Assembly: GCA_041674745.1 (NCBI GenBank)
Contig: JBAYVD010000011.1
Span: 1-64,000 of the forward strand
Source: UBA2040 sp041674745
GTDB lineage: Bacteria; Bacteroidota; Bacteroidia; Flavobacteriales_D; Crocinitomicaceae
Reading direction: 5' to 3'
DNA: 64,000 nucleotides
The notes beneath the pieces are model-generated. The model had not been told where the DNA came from and made no database searches. It worked only from the letters and a program-made list of their open reading frames with translations. A program made the position numbers and the translations under genes. Position 1 is the stretch's first letter; every line of letters starts with the position of its first letter. This document shows positions 50,780 through 58,618 of this stretch, one piece after another.

Positions 50780-51982
50780 TTATGGTAAAAAAGAATAACC
50801 TCTTTTTGATTTCCAAAGGAAGTATTTTTCCAAAAAGACTTTGCTGAAATCGAATATGACATTCGGAATCATGACCGCGAACGTTCGCGGTCTGAACAGG
50901 TGATTGGAGAAAATAAGCACTTCTTTTTTTCCTGCATCCATGACACACAATCCTGCAATTTTTCCCCATGGTTTTCTTTTCAACACATCATCACCTTGAG
51001 AAAGTCTAACAATATTTTCTGCTACGATTTTCCCTGTTTCATCAGATGGATAACCGGTTTTTGGAGCAGAAAAAGGGATGTTTTTACATACAAAAGGTAA
51101 ATCCACCTGTACTGCTATTCCCGCTGCCCAAACATGGGGCACCGTTTTATGCTGGTAGGTATCTTCAACAGGGATATATCCGTTCGCAGTTGGATAAAGA
51201 GAAGGTGAATTTTGCACAAAATCAACACCTACAAACGGCGGCATCAATTGAGTTAAGCTACTTGGCAAAACTTCACCGGTTGACAATCGAACTGAATTTG
51301 CCGTAACTTCTTCAATAGCTACTTGTGTTCTATAATGAATATGGAACATTTTCATGAATCCTTTCAACATGGCTTCACCCATTGGCATCCCATCGATTCC
51401 AAAGTGTCCGAGGTAATCTTCTGGAGTTACCCAATACAAATCTACTTTTTTACGGATTTTTTGTTCGCGAAGCCATTTTTCTACATTGAATAAAAACTCA
51501 TAAGCCGCTCCCATACAACCCGCATTTTGAGTTGCTCCAATGACAATTGGTCCAGGGTTTTTCTTGAAATCCTCCAACGCTTTTCTCAATTTCATGGCAC
51601 CATTCGGTGTTCCAACGTAATGAGAATGCTCTGCTACTCCTGGAGCAACATCAAAATTCACTTTTGGACCTGTGGCTACCACCAAATTATCATAAGTAAA
51701 ATCTCCTTTATCCGTTTTTACGGTTTGTGTTGTCGTATCAACCGATAAAGCTTCCGCCAAGACAAAGTCCACTCCTTTTTTGGTTAAAATCCCTTCTTTT
51801 TGAAAAGAAATATCTTTCATCTCTCTTCGATGAAAAGGTACCCAAATCAGCGATGGGATAAATAAAAACAACGGTGATTTATCAATTAAAATCACTTTAT
51901 GCTGGTCTTTTCCTTTTCGCTTGATCTCTAACGCGGCAGTCATTCCTGCAAAACTTCCACCTATAATTACTGTTGTTGTCAT
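50780..51982 (-). CDS. Sulfide:quinone oxidoreductase-like FAD flavoprotein
   Basis: The 400-residue enzyme has the FAD-binding start VIIGGSFAGMTAALEIKRKG, the NAD/second dinucleotide fold at about 150, and the SQR block IGATQNAGCMGAAYEF with a redox Cys, then FVCKNIPFSAPKTGYPSDETG with a second Cys and the quinone-site Lys-Thr-Gly. The two cysteines fit sulfide oxidation with electrons passed to menaquinone. The C-terminus FLEKYFLWKSKRGYSFLP could attach to the membrane. It is monocistronic with a strong promoter and terminator. Confidence 0.86.
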   Translation of the reverse strand: MTTTVIIGGSFAGMTAALEIKRKGKDQHKVILIDKSPLFLFIPSLIWVPFHRREMKDISFQKEGILTKKGVDFVLAEALSVDTTTQTVKTDKGDFTYDNLVVATGPKVNFDVAPGVAEHSHYVGTPNGAMKLRKALEDFKKNPGPIVIGATQNAGCMGAAYEFLFNVEKWLREQKIRKKVDLYWVTPEDYLGHFGIDGMPMGEAMLKGFMKMFHIHYRTQVAIEEVTANSVRLSTGEVLPSSLTQLMPPFVGVDFVQNSPSLYPTANGYIPVEDTYQHKTVPHVWAAGIAVQVDLPFVCKNIPFSAPKTGYPSDETGKIVAENIVRLSQGDDVLKRKPWGKIAGLCVMDAGKKEVLIFSNHLFRPRTFAVMIPNVIFDFSKVFLEKYFLWKSKRGYSFLP

Positions 51983-51999
51983 AGTCTAATTTATATAAA

Positions 52000-52028
52000 C
52001 AAAGGTACTTTTGGCATCTAAATTCAAA
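52000..52028 (-). promoter_or_regulatory. Promoter of the SQR-like gene
   Basis: Minus strand: -33 TTTG (52025-52028), 17-nt spacer, -7 TACCTTTG (52000-52007). Both match the Bacteroidota consensus; the leader is about 15 nt. Confidence 0.75.
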
Positions 52029-52123
52029 TATGACTTTGGTCAGGTTTTTATTTGATATTGGTCGCGAAAATTGAGCCTATACGTCTGCTAATTAGCACAT
52101 CAACTATAGATTGTTGAACAAAA

Positions 52124-53017
52124 TCAACCCTTCGGAGTGTACATGGTGACACCCTTTTCTTGAAATTTATTTAGCATTACTTCCAACATAGGTTTGGCTT
52201 CAAAAAGCCATGTAGGAGCCATGCCAATTTTCACTTTTATAGCCACATTCTCTTCTTCAAATAATGGCAAAAGTTGATCACATTTTCTTTTTTTTGATTG
52301 TTCAGGATTGTGAACTTTGGTAACCACATCAAAAGTTCTTCCCTCATTCAAAATCGAAATTTTATAAGATTCCGGTCGATAAACGGGATAAGGAAAATCT
52401 TGAACGGCATCTTCTAAAATATGCAAACTAGTCCCGGCATTATCCAGTGTAACACCTATGTAAAGAATTTTACCATTGATCTCGGTCAACTTATAAAAAG
52501 GGCTATTTTTCCCATAGGCGGTTCCGTCCAGTTCATGGTTTTCAGTCAACCATCTGGCATTTTTACCCCAAGCGCAAACCGGTTCTGCTGGATGTACGGA
52601 ACGCAATACATGTTCACTTTTTCGAAATGTTTCACTCAACCAACCCATTTTAGAAGGCTCATTTTGAACATCAAATGATTGAATTTTTTGAATATATTCC
52701 AATTGAAAAGAATCGTTGGGCGACGAGGGCATCAGAATATTTCCTTCTGCTCCTACCACATTCTTTAAAGCCTGAATGAAAGTTTCTGGCCCACCAGCAA
52801 CAGGACCGATTTTGGAAAAGGCACAATGCACCAAAACACTATCGCCTGCATGTATTCCAATGGAACGAAATTCCTTTTCTAAATCGGCGCAACTAAGCGC
52901 TTCGCCGATTTGCAGTTCCTTTTCAATGTTTTGTCTTGTTCGTTTTTTTTTAATGCTTCGTAGAATTTGGAGCACAAACGGTGGTGTAAGGGAACGAATT
53001 AAATCTCTGGTATTCAT
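52124..53017 (-). CDS. AAC(3)-family N-acetyltransferase
   Basis: The 297-residue protein belongs to the aminoglycoside 3-N-acetyltransferase superfamily: VLVHCAFSKIGPVAGGPETFI near residue 60, LMPSSPNDSF, the hallmark LRSVHPAEPVCAWGKNA (His and acetyl-CoA site), and IGVTLDNAGTSLHILED. Many family members acetylate sugars of surface glycans rather than drugs. It is last in the operon WG-repeat protein, TonB-like protein, AAC(3)-like protein, starting 3 nt after the TonB-like stop. A role in envelope sugar modification is therefore more likely than drug resistance. Confidence 0.85.
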   Translation of the reverse strand: MNTRDLIRSLTPPFVLQILRSIKKKRTRQNIEKELQIGEALSCADLEKEFRSIGIHAGDSVLVHCAFSKIGPVAGGPETFIQALKNVVGAEGNILMPSSPNDSFQLEYIQKIQSFDVQNEPSKMGWLSETFRKSEHVLRSVHPAEPVCAWGKNARWLTENHELDGTAYGKNSPFYKLTEINGKILYIGVTLDNAGTSLHILEDAVQDFPYPVYRPESYKISILNEGRTFDVVTKVHNPEQSKKRKCDQLLPLFEEENVAIKVKIGMAPTWLFEAKPMLEVMLNKFQEKGVTMYTPKG

Positions 53018-53020
53018 ATC

Positions 53021-53791
53021 CTACTGAGAAACAAAAGTATACAATATTTGTCCGTCCTGACTTTTTGGGGCATCCGTCTTAAATGCAAAACGTGACATTT
53101 TGGCGTATTTCTGCGCTTGTTCAATCATGCATCCATTGGCCCCGGAGCTTTTACTTGAATTGTAAACAGCTGAAATTACATCCCCATTTTGATTAACACG
53201 AATATCAATCACGACGCGGCCATTGGAGCCTACTCCACACGTGTATCCTGGATTACGGACATACCAATTGTTATTTTGGTGTGCATTTCGATCGGCCAAA
53301 ACCCATTCTACCATTACATTTCCTGCAAAGGCTTTGTCTCCACCTGTTTGAGAGGTTGTGGCCGGTTTATTTGTATTAGTAGGTTTGCTTTTGGTTAATT
53401 TATCTTGTTCTGCTTGTTGCCGAATTTGATCTCTCTTCGCCGCTCCTCCAGCCTCTTCAAACAACTTCTTTTCGTAATCCTTTACCGATTGAGCGACATT
53501 TTCCGAAGGTTTATTTTGCGAATAATTTTCATCGCTTCGTTCCCGTTTGTCATTTTGGTCGCGAACCATGTTTTTGGGATTACTATTGAAATCACTAGGC
53601 ACTTCAATTTGCTCTTTGTCCAATTCAATTTCAGGCTCTTTTTGAATCACAGCGCCTTCGTGAAAAGGAGGAATGGGGAAATACTTGGTATAGGAACGCA
53701 TTTGCAAATACATAAAAATCAATATATAAGCCGCAAAAGTGCCGATAATCCCAAATTTATGTCTGTCAATTAAATCAAAAAACCGGTTCAT
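53021..53791 (-). CDS. TonB-like energy-transducer protein
   Basis: The 256-residue protein has one N-terminal membrane helix (about 15-33, FGIIGTFAAYILIFMYLQM), a charged, Pro/Asn-rich spacer with Lys/Glu runs (about 40-165), and a C-terminal TonB-like domain with GRVVIDIRVNQNGDVISAV and two cysteines (GYTCGV, GANGCM) that could form a disulfide. No ExbB/ExbD genes are near. The start at 53791 lies 1 nt after the WG gene's stop; a longer frame would start inside that gene. Confidence 0.78.
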   Translation of the reverse strand: MNRFFDLIDRHKFGIIGTFAAYILIFMYLQMRSYTKYFPIPPFHEGAVIQKEPEIELDKEQIEVPSDFNSNPKNMVRDQNDKRERSDENYSQNKPSENVAQSVKDYEKKLFEEAGGAAKRDQIRQQAEQDKLTKSKPTNTNKPATTSQTGGDKAFAGNVMVEWVLADRNAHQNNNWYVRNPGYTCGVGSNGRVVIDIRVNQNGDVISAVYNSSKSSGANGCMIEQAQKYAKMSRFAFKTDAPKSQDGQILYTFVSQ

Positions 53792-53792
53792 A

Positions 53793-55895
53793 TTACTTTT
53801 GGCGCACCATTTTGTTTTCGGGAAGATACAAATAATCAATCCGCTCAGCCGCTATTAAAACGTAAAAACTATCATTCAATTGTCTTATCTCATTGTAAAC
53901 TGCTGGGGCGATTAATTTACCATCGATACTATACAAACCAGAAAGATAATCTTTCACAACCAAAAAACGTGTTGCATCCATACGTGTGATTTCGTCAAAA
54001 TCAATCGGGATGATTTCATTTCCAGCCGCATTTATTACGCCCTGCTGATCAAATTTAGCCACAATAGCGGTTTGGTTTTGAAAACTTTCCGCCCAGTCAA
54101 ACGCTGGTTTAATCACCATTTTATTTTTCTGATCAATAAACCCCCACAATTTACCTTTGTTGAAGGCTATTAAATTTGAATTTTCCCCCAAGCGACTGTA
54201 CGTATTTTGAATAACAAACTTGCCTGATTTATCAATTAATCCAAATTTGTCTTTCAATTTGACCACGGCCAGATTGTTTTTGAATTGGGCATTTTCTAAA
54301 TAATTCGGATATATTTCATATTTCGGTTCAATTTTTATTTGACCGAGTGAATCAATGTAGCCAATTTTACCATCCAAATTCAAAATAGCCAAACCATTCG
54401 AAAGCAAGCCTATTTCGTCATATTCGGCAGGTAATGCAACGTTCATTTTAAAATCAATCAATCCGTAATAATCATCCTCTTCAAAAATGATCAAGCTTGC
54501 AGAAAAAGGTTTTAGCGAATTAAATTTTGGTGGAAAAACAAACTCCCCTTCCGTATTGATGATGGCTTGATTTTCTCCAACCTGCACATTTGCCTTTCCT
54601 TTTGAAAACGAGAATACATCGTTGAATTTTGATTTGATTTGTTCGGTTCCAAACTTATCATAATAACCATACAAACCATTTTTTTGCGCATAAATCAGCC
54701 CTTCCGAAAAGGTGCCTATGTCGTCAAACTCACAAGGCAAAATCAATTTCCCGGAACGATCGATTAGTCCGTATTTACCGTTTTTTTCAACAACGGCACG
54801 ACCTTGTTCAAAATCCAAACCTGCATCGTACAGCATTGGAATTGACAGTTCATTTATCTTATTGATGTAGCCGTATTTCTTTTTGTTGCCTACCAATGCT
54901 AAGCCTTCATTGAAAGTGCTCAATACATCATACTCAGCAGGAATGACTATTTCGCCTTCCATATTCATCGCGCCAAACTTGTCGTTTACACGAACAGGAA
55001 CCAGCAAGGTTCTCGCCATTTTCAAGTCCGACTTGATTTCATTTTTAAACGGGTATTGCGGAAACTCTTTTTCAAATTCTTCGATGCGATCATCGGAATA
55101 TTCGTACATGTAAACTTGGTACAATCGTCTCCAAGCCTCATCTCGGTTGCGATTAAATGGATTCTTTGTGATAAAATCATTCAAGGCCTCCACTGTATTT
55201 TTTTCAGTAGCCATTTGGTAAACTTGATCTTGCGCCTGACCAACAAATGTGTTTTTTGGAAAATTAGCAATGAAAGTTTGGTAGGCACTTATCGTTCCAG
55301 CAATTGTTTCCTCTTTGTATTGGGCTAAATAAAATGCGTTTTGAGCCTCCTCAAATAAAGCACTTTGAGGATAGGTGCGCATGTACTGATCAAACTCCTT
55401 CGAAGTATTCAATTGAGCAGCCGCTTCATACGCTATTGAATCTCGCATACGAATAGCAACAGGATACTCTTTCGCTTCTGTATTTCGATTCGCAAATTGG
55501 TTCCATTCTTCTACCGAATTTTGGGGAGATAAACGGTGAAAATAAAACGTACTAATCTGCTGTTTGAGCGCTTGTATTCCTTGAAGTGTAAAACCATACT
55601 CTACATACCGAAGCTTTTGTTTTTCCGAAACCAAAGGGAAAGTCGTTTCAGCTAGTCTTACATATTTGTAAGCGGAGTCAATTTGATGAAACGGATTGTC
55701 TTGACGGTAATAGATTGTTGCTAAACCAAAGGCACAAGGTGAATTTACTTTCTTAATTTTCTTTTGAAATTTTGCCTTGGCATCGAAATAATTGAACTCT
55801 TTTAAGCTTTCAAATGCCTTTTCAATTTTATCAGCTTTTGATATAAAAGGCAAACACAAAAGAATAAAAGCAATTAAGATCAATCGAATTCTCAT
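53793..55895 (-). CDS. WG-repeat secreted protein with TPR-like N-terminal half
   Basis: The 700-residue product has a signal peptide (1-20), a helical N-terminal half (about 25-300) that resembles irregular TPRs, and a C-terminal half made of about ten WG-type repeats, for example KKYGYINKINELSIP, GKYGLIDRSGKLILPCEFDDIG, DKFGLIDKSGKFVIQ and GKLWGFIDQKNKMVIKPAFD. WG repeats form beta-rich solenoids of unknown function. The ATG at 55895 is preferred because a TATCTTTG box lies at 55900-55907, just 4 nt upstream. It leads a three-gene operon. Confidence 0.85.
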   Translation of the reverse strand: MRIRLILIAFILLCLPFISKADKIEKAFESLKEFNYFDAKAKFQKKIKKVNSPCAFGLATIYYRQDNPFHQIDSAYKYVRLAETTFPLVSEKQKLRYVEYGFTLQGIQALKQQISTFYFHRLSPQNSVEEWNQFANRNTEAKEYPVAIRMRDSIAYEAAAQLNTSKEFDQYMRTYPQSALFEEAQNAFYLAQYKEETIAGTISAYQTFIANFPKNTFVGQAQDQVYQMATEKNTVEALNDFITKNPFNRNRDEAWRRLYQVYMYEYSDDRIEEFEKEFPQYPFKNEIKSDLKMARTLLVPVRVNDKFGAMNMEGEIVIPAEYDVLSTFNEGLALVGNKKKYGYINKINELSIPMLYDAGLDFEQGRAVVEKNGKYGLIDRSGKLILPCEFDDIGTFSEGLIYAQKNGLYGYYDKFGTEQIKSKFNDVFSFSKGKANVQVGENQAIINTEGEFVFPPKFNSLKPFSASLIIFEEDDYYGLIDFKMNVALPAEYDEIGLLSNGLAILNLDGKIGYIDSLGQIKIEPKYEIYPNYLENAQFKNNLAVVKLKDKFGLIDKSGKFVIQNTYSRLGENSNLIAFNKGKLWGFIDQKNKMVIKPAFDWAESFQNQTAIVAKFDQQGVINAAGNEIIPIDFDEITRMDATRFLVVKDYLSGLYSIDGKLIAPAVYNEIRQLNDSFYVLIAAERIDYLYLPENKMVRQK

Positions 55896-55899
55896 ACCA

Positions 55900-55907
55900 C
55901 AAAGATA
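55900..55907 (-). promoter_or_regulatory. -7 box abutting the WG-repeat gene start
   Basis: Minus-strand TATCTTTG (exact TAnnTTTG), 4 nt upstream of the ATG at 55895. A TTTG at 55921-55924 is spaced 13 nt away, shorter than usual. Confidence 0.5.
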
Positions 55908-55962
55908 ATTTACCATCGGTCAAATACCGCAATTTCAAGTAAAATCTTAAATATTGGGACAT

Positions 55963-55996
55963 AAAAAAAGTCCAACCAAAATAATGGTCGGACTTT
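55963..55996 (-). terminator. Rho-independent terminator of rpmE2
   Basis: On the minus strand AAAGTCCGACCA pairs with TGGTTGGACTTT (one G-T pair) and is followed by a run of T. It lies 17 nt after the stop. Confidence 0.9.
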
Positions 55997-56013
55997 CAAG
56001 AAGTTGATACAGC

Positions 56014-56271
56014 TTATTTTTTGTTTCTTGCTCCGAAACGGTTGTTGAATTTATCAATTCTACCCGCAGTATCCACAAATTGCACGATTCCAGTAAAGAA
56101 AGGGTGTGATTTGTGTGAAATATCTAATTTTACCAAAGGATACTCATTTCCATCTTCCCATTGAATGGTTTCACTGGAAGTTGCGCATGAAGGGCATAAA
56201 AAAGCATAGTCGTTTGACATGTCTTTGAATACCACTGGTCTGTAATCTTCTGGATGTATATCTTTTCTCAT
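56014..56271 (-). CDS. rpmE2: 50S ribosomal protein L31, type B
   Basis: The 85-residue product has the type B signature MRKDIHPEDYRPVVF, TIQWEDGNEYPLVKLDIS, HPFFTG and the C-terminal GRIDKFNNRFG. It binds the large subunit near the bridge to the 30S subunit. Unlike most type B forms it has a CPSC pair (Cys26, Cys29), only half of the zinc site of type A L31. It is transcribed alone from a TAAATTTG promoter box and ended by a strong terminator. Confidence 0.95.
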   Translation of the reverse strand: MRKDIHPEDYRPVVFKDMSNDYAFLCPSCATSSETIQWEDGNEYPLVKLDISHKSHPFFTGIVQFVDTAGRIDKFNNRFGARNKK

Positions 56272-56311
56272 TTTTGTGCTATTAAATCTATTCTGCCCTT
56301 TAACAGGAGTG

Positions 56312-56319
56312 CAAATTTA
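56312..56319 (-). promoter_or_regulatory. -7 box of rpmE2
   Basis: Minus-strand TAAATTTG, exact TAnnTTTG match, 40 nt upstream of the ATG. The leader is long enough for autoregulatory structure, but none is obvious. Confidence 0.55.
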
Positions 56320-56381
56320 GGGAAAGATTTTTAAATACCATCAAATTTCAAAAAAATAAAATAAACTTTCTACAATTTCGT

Positions 56382-56389
56382 TAATTTTG
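56382..56389 (+). promoter_or_regulatory. -7 box of the beta-helix lipoprotein gene
   Basis: TAATTTTG matches TAnnTTTG exactly, 15 nt upstream of the ATG at 56405, and within the longer frame from 56387, which is therefore not the start. Confidence 0.5.
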
Positions 56390-56404
56390 AAATCAAACGA
56401 ACCA

Positions 56405-57799
56405 ATGACAAAAATCATTTCTGGCATTTTTTTGCTTTTCGCAATTCTACTAGGACAGTCCTTAGTAAGTTGTAAAAAACCGCTGAGCTTCTCCAATGGA
56501 AACCTGAATTTTTCAACAGACACAGTAGTATTTGATACCGTATTTACAACAGTAGGCTCGACTACAAAACGATTGAAGATATACAATCCGGGGAAATCAA
56601 CCTTAAAAATCGATGAAATAGAATTGATGGGAGGTTCCTCCTCTCCATTTCGATTGAATGTGGATGGGCTCAAAGGCAAATTGTTTTCTGAAATCGAAAT
56701 GGAAAAAGAAGATAGTTTGTTCATTTTTGTAGAGGTTACCTTATCTGTGAACAATGGAACGTTGCCGTTGATTGTGGAAGACCGTATTCGTTTTCGCACC
56801 AATGGAAAAGATCAATTTGTTCAGTTAGCGGCTTGGGGTCAAGATGCGTATTTCCATTACAAAGACATCAATTCAGGCACCTGGCCCAATGACAAACCAC
56901 ATGTAATTTATGATTATGCGGCAGTAGATTCTGCTCAAACGTTAAACATTCAACCCGACACGAAAATTTACTTGCACAAAGATGCTATTCTATACAATTA
57001 CAAAGGCACATTGAATATCAACGGAACGAGAGACCACGAAGTCATTCTTCAAGGCGATCGCTTGGAAGCTTTTTATCAAGATCAACCTGGCCAATTTTAC
57101 GGCATTTACATGCAAGAGGCTCGACATTCCGTCATCGAACACGTGATTATAAAGAACGGAACAGCAGGCATTCATTTGTATTCAAATGACCCTAGTAATA
57201 TCTCTCAATATACACTCGATTTGCGTTTTGCTGAAATCTACAACAATGCAAACTATGGTTTATTTCTCTACTCTGGCGCCAAAGTGAAGGCAGAAAATTG
57301 TTTGATCTATAAAAATCTATCTCGAGCAGTATTGGTTTTAGAAGGTGGTGATTTTAATTTCAATTACTGCAATCTTTTGGGTTATGCCGCTTCGGATCAA
57401 GTTGAAACCGTTGGAATTACCAATTATTTTAAAAATAGTGAAGGAGTCACCAATTACAAATCCATCAACGAAGGTGTTTTTACCAACTGTGTGATTACGG
57501 GAAATCAAGCAACTGAGTTTGCTATAAGTACTGAAAATCCTGGTGGCGTGTACAATTTGAACTTTTTGTTTCGAAATTGCTTGATAACAGCCGAAACGAT
57601 CCCAAGTGATGGGTACTTCCAAAACATCCTCTGGAATCAAAATCCTGCATTTGTAAATTATATAGAAAATGATTTCAATATCCTGAATTCATCCGTATTG
57701 AATGGGGCTGCAGATGATAATTTTCATTTGAACGAAGACTTCGACGGAGGCAATTCAAGATCAATACCATCCGATGTTGGCGCCTATGAAACTAACTAA
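56405..57799 (+). CDS. Right-handed beta-helix lipoprotein
   Basis: The 464-residue product has a lipobox (SLVSC, Cys about residue 22), an Ig-like N-terminal domain (about 25-130; DTVVFDTVFTTVGSTTKRLKIYNP), and a C-terminal parallel beta-helix (about 160-460), with rungs such as HSVIEHVIIKNGTAGIHL and NYGLFLYSGAKVKAENCLIYKN. The fold occurs in polysaccharide-degrading and surface proteins, but no catalytic motif is evident. It is a common uncharacterised envelope protein type in the phylum. Confidence 0.82.
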   Translation: MTKIISGIFLLFAILLGQSLVSCKKPLSFSNGNLNFSTDTVVFDTVFTTVGSTTKRLKIYNPGKSTLKIDEIELMGGSSSPFRLNVDGLKGKLFSEIEMEKEDSLFIFVEVTLSVNNGTLPLIVEDRIRFRTNGKDQFVQLAAWGQDAYFHYKDINSGTWPNDKPHVIYDYAAVDSAQTLNIQPDTKIYLHKDAILYNYKGTLNINGTRDHEVILQGDRLEAFYQDQPGQFYGIYMQEARHSVIEHVIIKNGTAGIHLYSNDPSNISQYTLDLRFAEIYNNANYGLFLYSGAKVKAENCLIYKNLSRAVLVLEGGDFNFNYCNLLGYAASDQVETVGITNYFKNSEGVTNYKSINEGVFTNCVITGNQATEFAISTENPGGVYNLNFLFRNCLITAETIPSDGYFQNILWNQNPAFVNYIENDFNILNSSVLNGAADDNFHLNEDFDGGNSRSIPSDVGAYETN

Positions 57800-57907
57800 T
57801 TCAACCTTAAATTGATAAATGTTTTGTTTTCATGAAAAATTATCGGTAAAAACATCCATATTTGTTAAAAAAAAGGATATTTGCCGAGTTATTAATCGCT
57901 GACATTC

Positions 57908-58567
57908 ATGTTGACAAAAGAACTTTTTGACCATTTAACGGAGAAACAAAAGATAGAATTGATTGAAGAATCAAAGTTATTGGTATTTCCAAAAAACACT
58001 GTTTTGTTTGCGGAGGGAAGCAAAAGTGCGGGTCCATTTTTTATTGAATACGGCACTGTAAAACGTTACATTTCAGGTGTCGATGGCAAAGAGTCGATAT
58101 TTGAAATCTTAGGACCAGGAGATATTTTTGGGCACCGTATTCTTTTTACTCACGAAAACCATTTTGATTCTTCCTGCAGCATTACGGAGGTCCGACTTAA
58201 ATTCATTCCGAAAGATCTTTTTACCCGTTTCATTGTTGAAAACAATGAATTCAACAAGGAATACATCAATTTATTGAGTACCGATGGGATTCGTCACATT
58301 CGTCACTCTCAAGTTGTAGCGCAATTATCCTTAAGACAAAGAACTGCTTTTTACCTTTTGTATATTCAATCCAAAAATTTGAATCCTGAAAATCGAGATG
58401 TTGAAATTTCACGAGAAGATTTAGCCAACCTATTGGGAACCGTGAAAGAGTCAGCGGTGCGAATTTTACATGAATTTAAAGCGGAAAATGCATTGACCAG
58501 TTCAGGCAGAAAAATGACCATCACAGACATGGAACACATGAAAAAGGTGGCGAAAATATTTAAATAA
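57908..58567 (+). CDS. Crp/Fnr family transcriptional regulator
   Basis: The 219-residue regulator has a cyclic-nucleotide-binding-type domain (about 1-120) with FAEGSKSAGPFFIEYGTVKRY and GDIFGHRILF, and a winged helix with ISREDLANLLGTVKESAVRIL as recognition region. It has no N-terminal Fe-S cysteines. It is the second Crp/Fnr-family gene of the window but is not closely similar to the first. It is monocistronic and ends in a perfect palindromic terminator. Confidence 0.93.
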   Translation: MLTKELFDHLTEKQKIELIEESKLLVFPKNTVLFAEGSKSAGPFFIEYGTVKRYISGVDGKESIFEILGPGDIFGHRILFTHENHFDSSCSITEVRLKFIPKDLFTRFIVENNEFNKEYINLLSTDGIRHIRHSQVVAQLSLRQRTAFYLLYIQSKNLNPENRDVEISREDLANLLGTVKESAVRILHEFKAENALTSSGRKMTITDMEHMKKVAKIFK

Positions 58568-58603
58568 AAAAAAGTACTTTACAATTGTAAAGTACTTTTT
58601 TTT
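58566..58603. terminator. Perfect 38-bp palindromic bidirectional terminator
   Basis: Arms of 19 bp (eight A, GTACTTTACAA and its complement, eight T) are exactly palindromic with no loop bases between. It overlaps the stop codon of the plus-strand crp gene and lies 15 bp from the end of the convergent dnaJ, serving both. Confidence 0.9.
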
Positions 58604-58618
58604 ATCTTCATTCGAATT

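Noticed and set aside
50490..50969. 159-codon minus-strand frame across the menB-SQR gap
   Set aside because: It overlaps the ends of two well-supported genes and crosses the strong terminator at 50725-50766.
52124..53017. Acquired aminoglycoside resistance gene
   Set aside because: It belongs to the AAC(3) superfamily but sits in an operon with envelope genes, with no mobile element nearby; a native glycan-acetylating role is more likely.
56341..56802. 153-codon minus-strand frame antisense to the beta-helix lipoprotein
   Set aside because: Low-complexity translation and full overlap with a supported lipoprotein gene that has its own promoter box.
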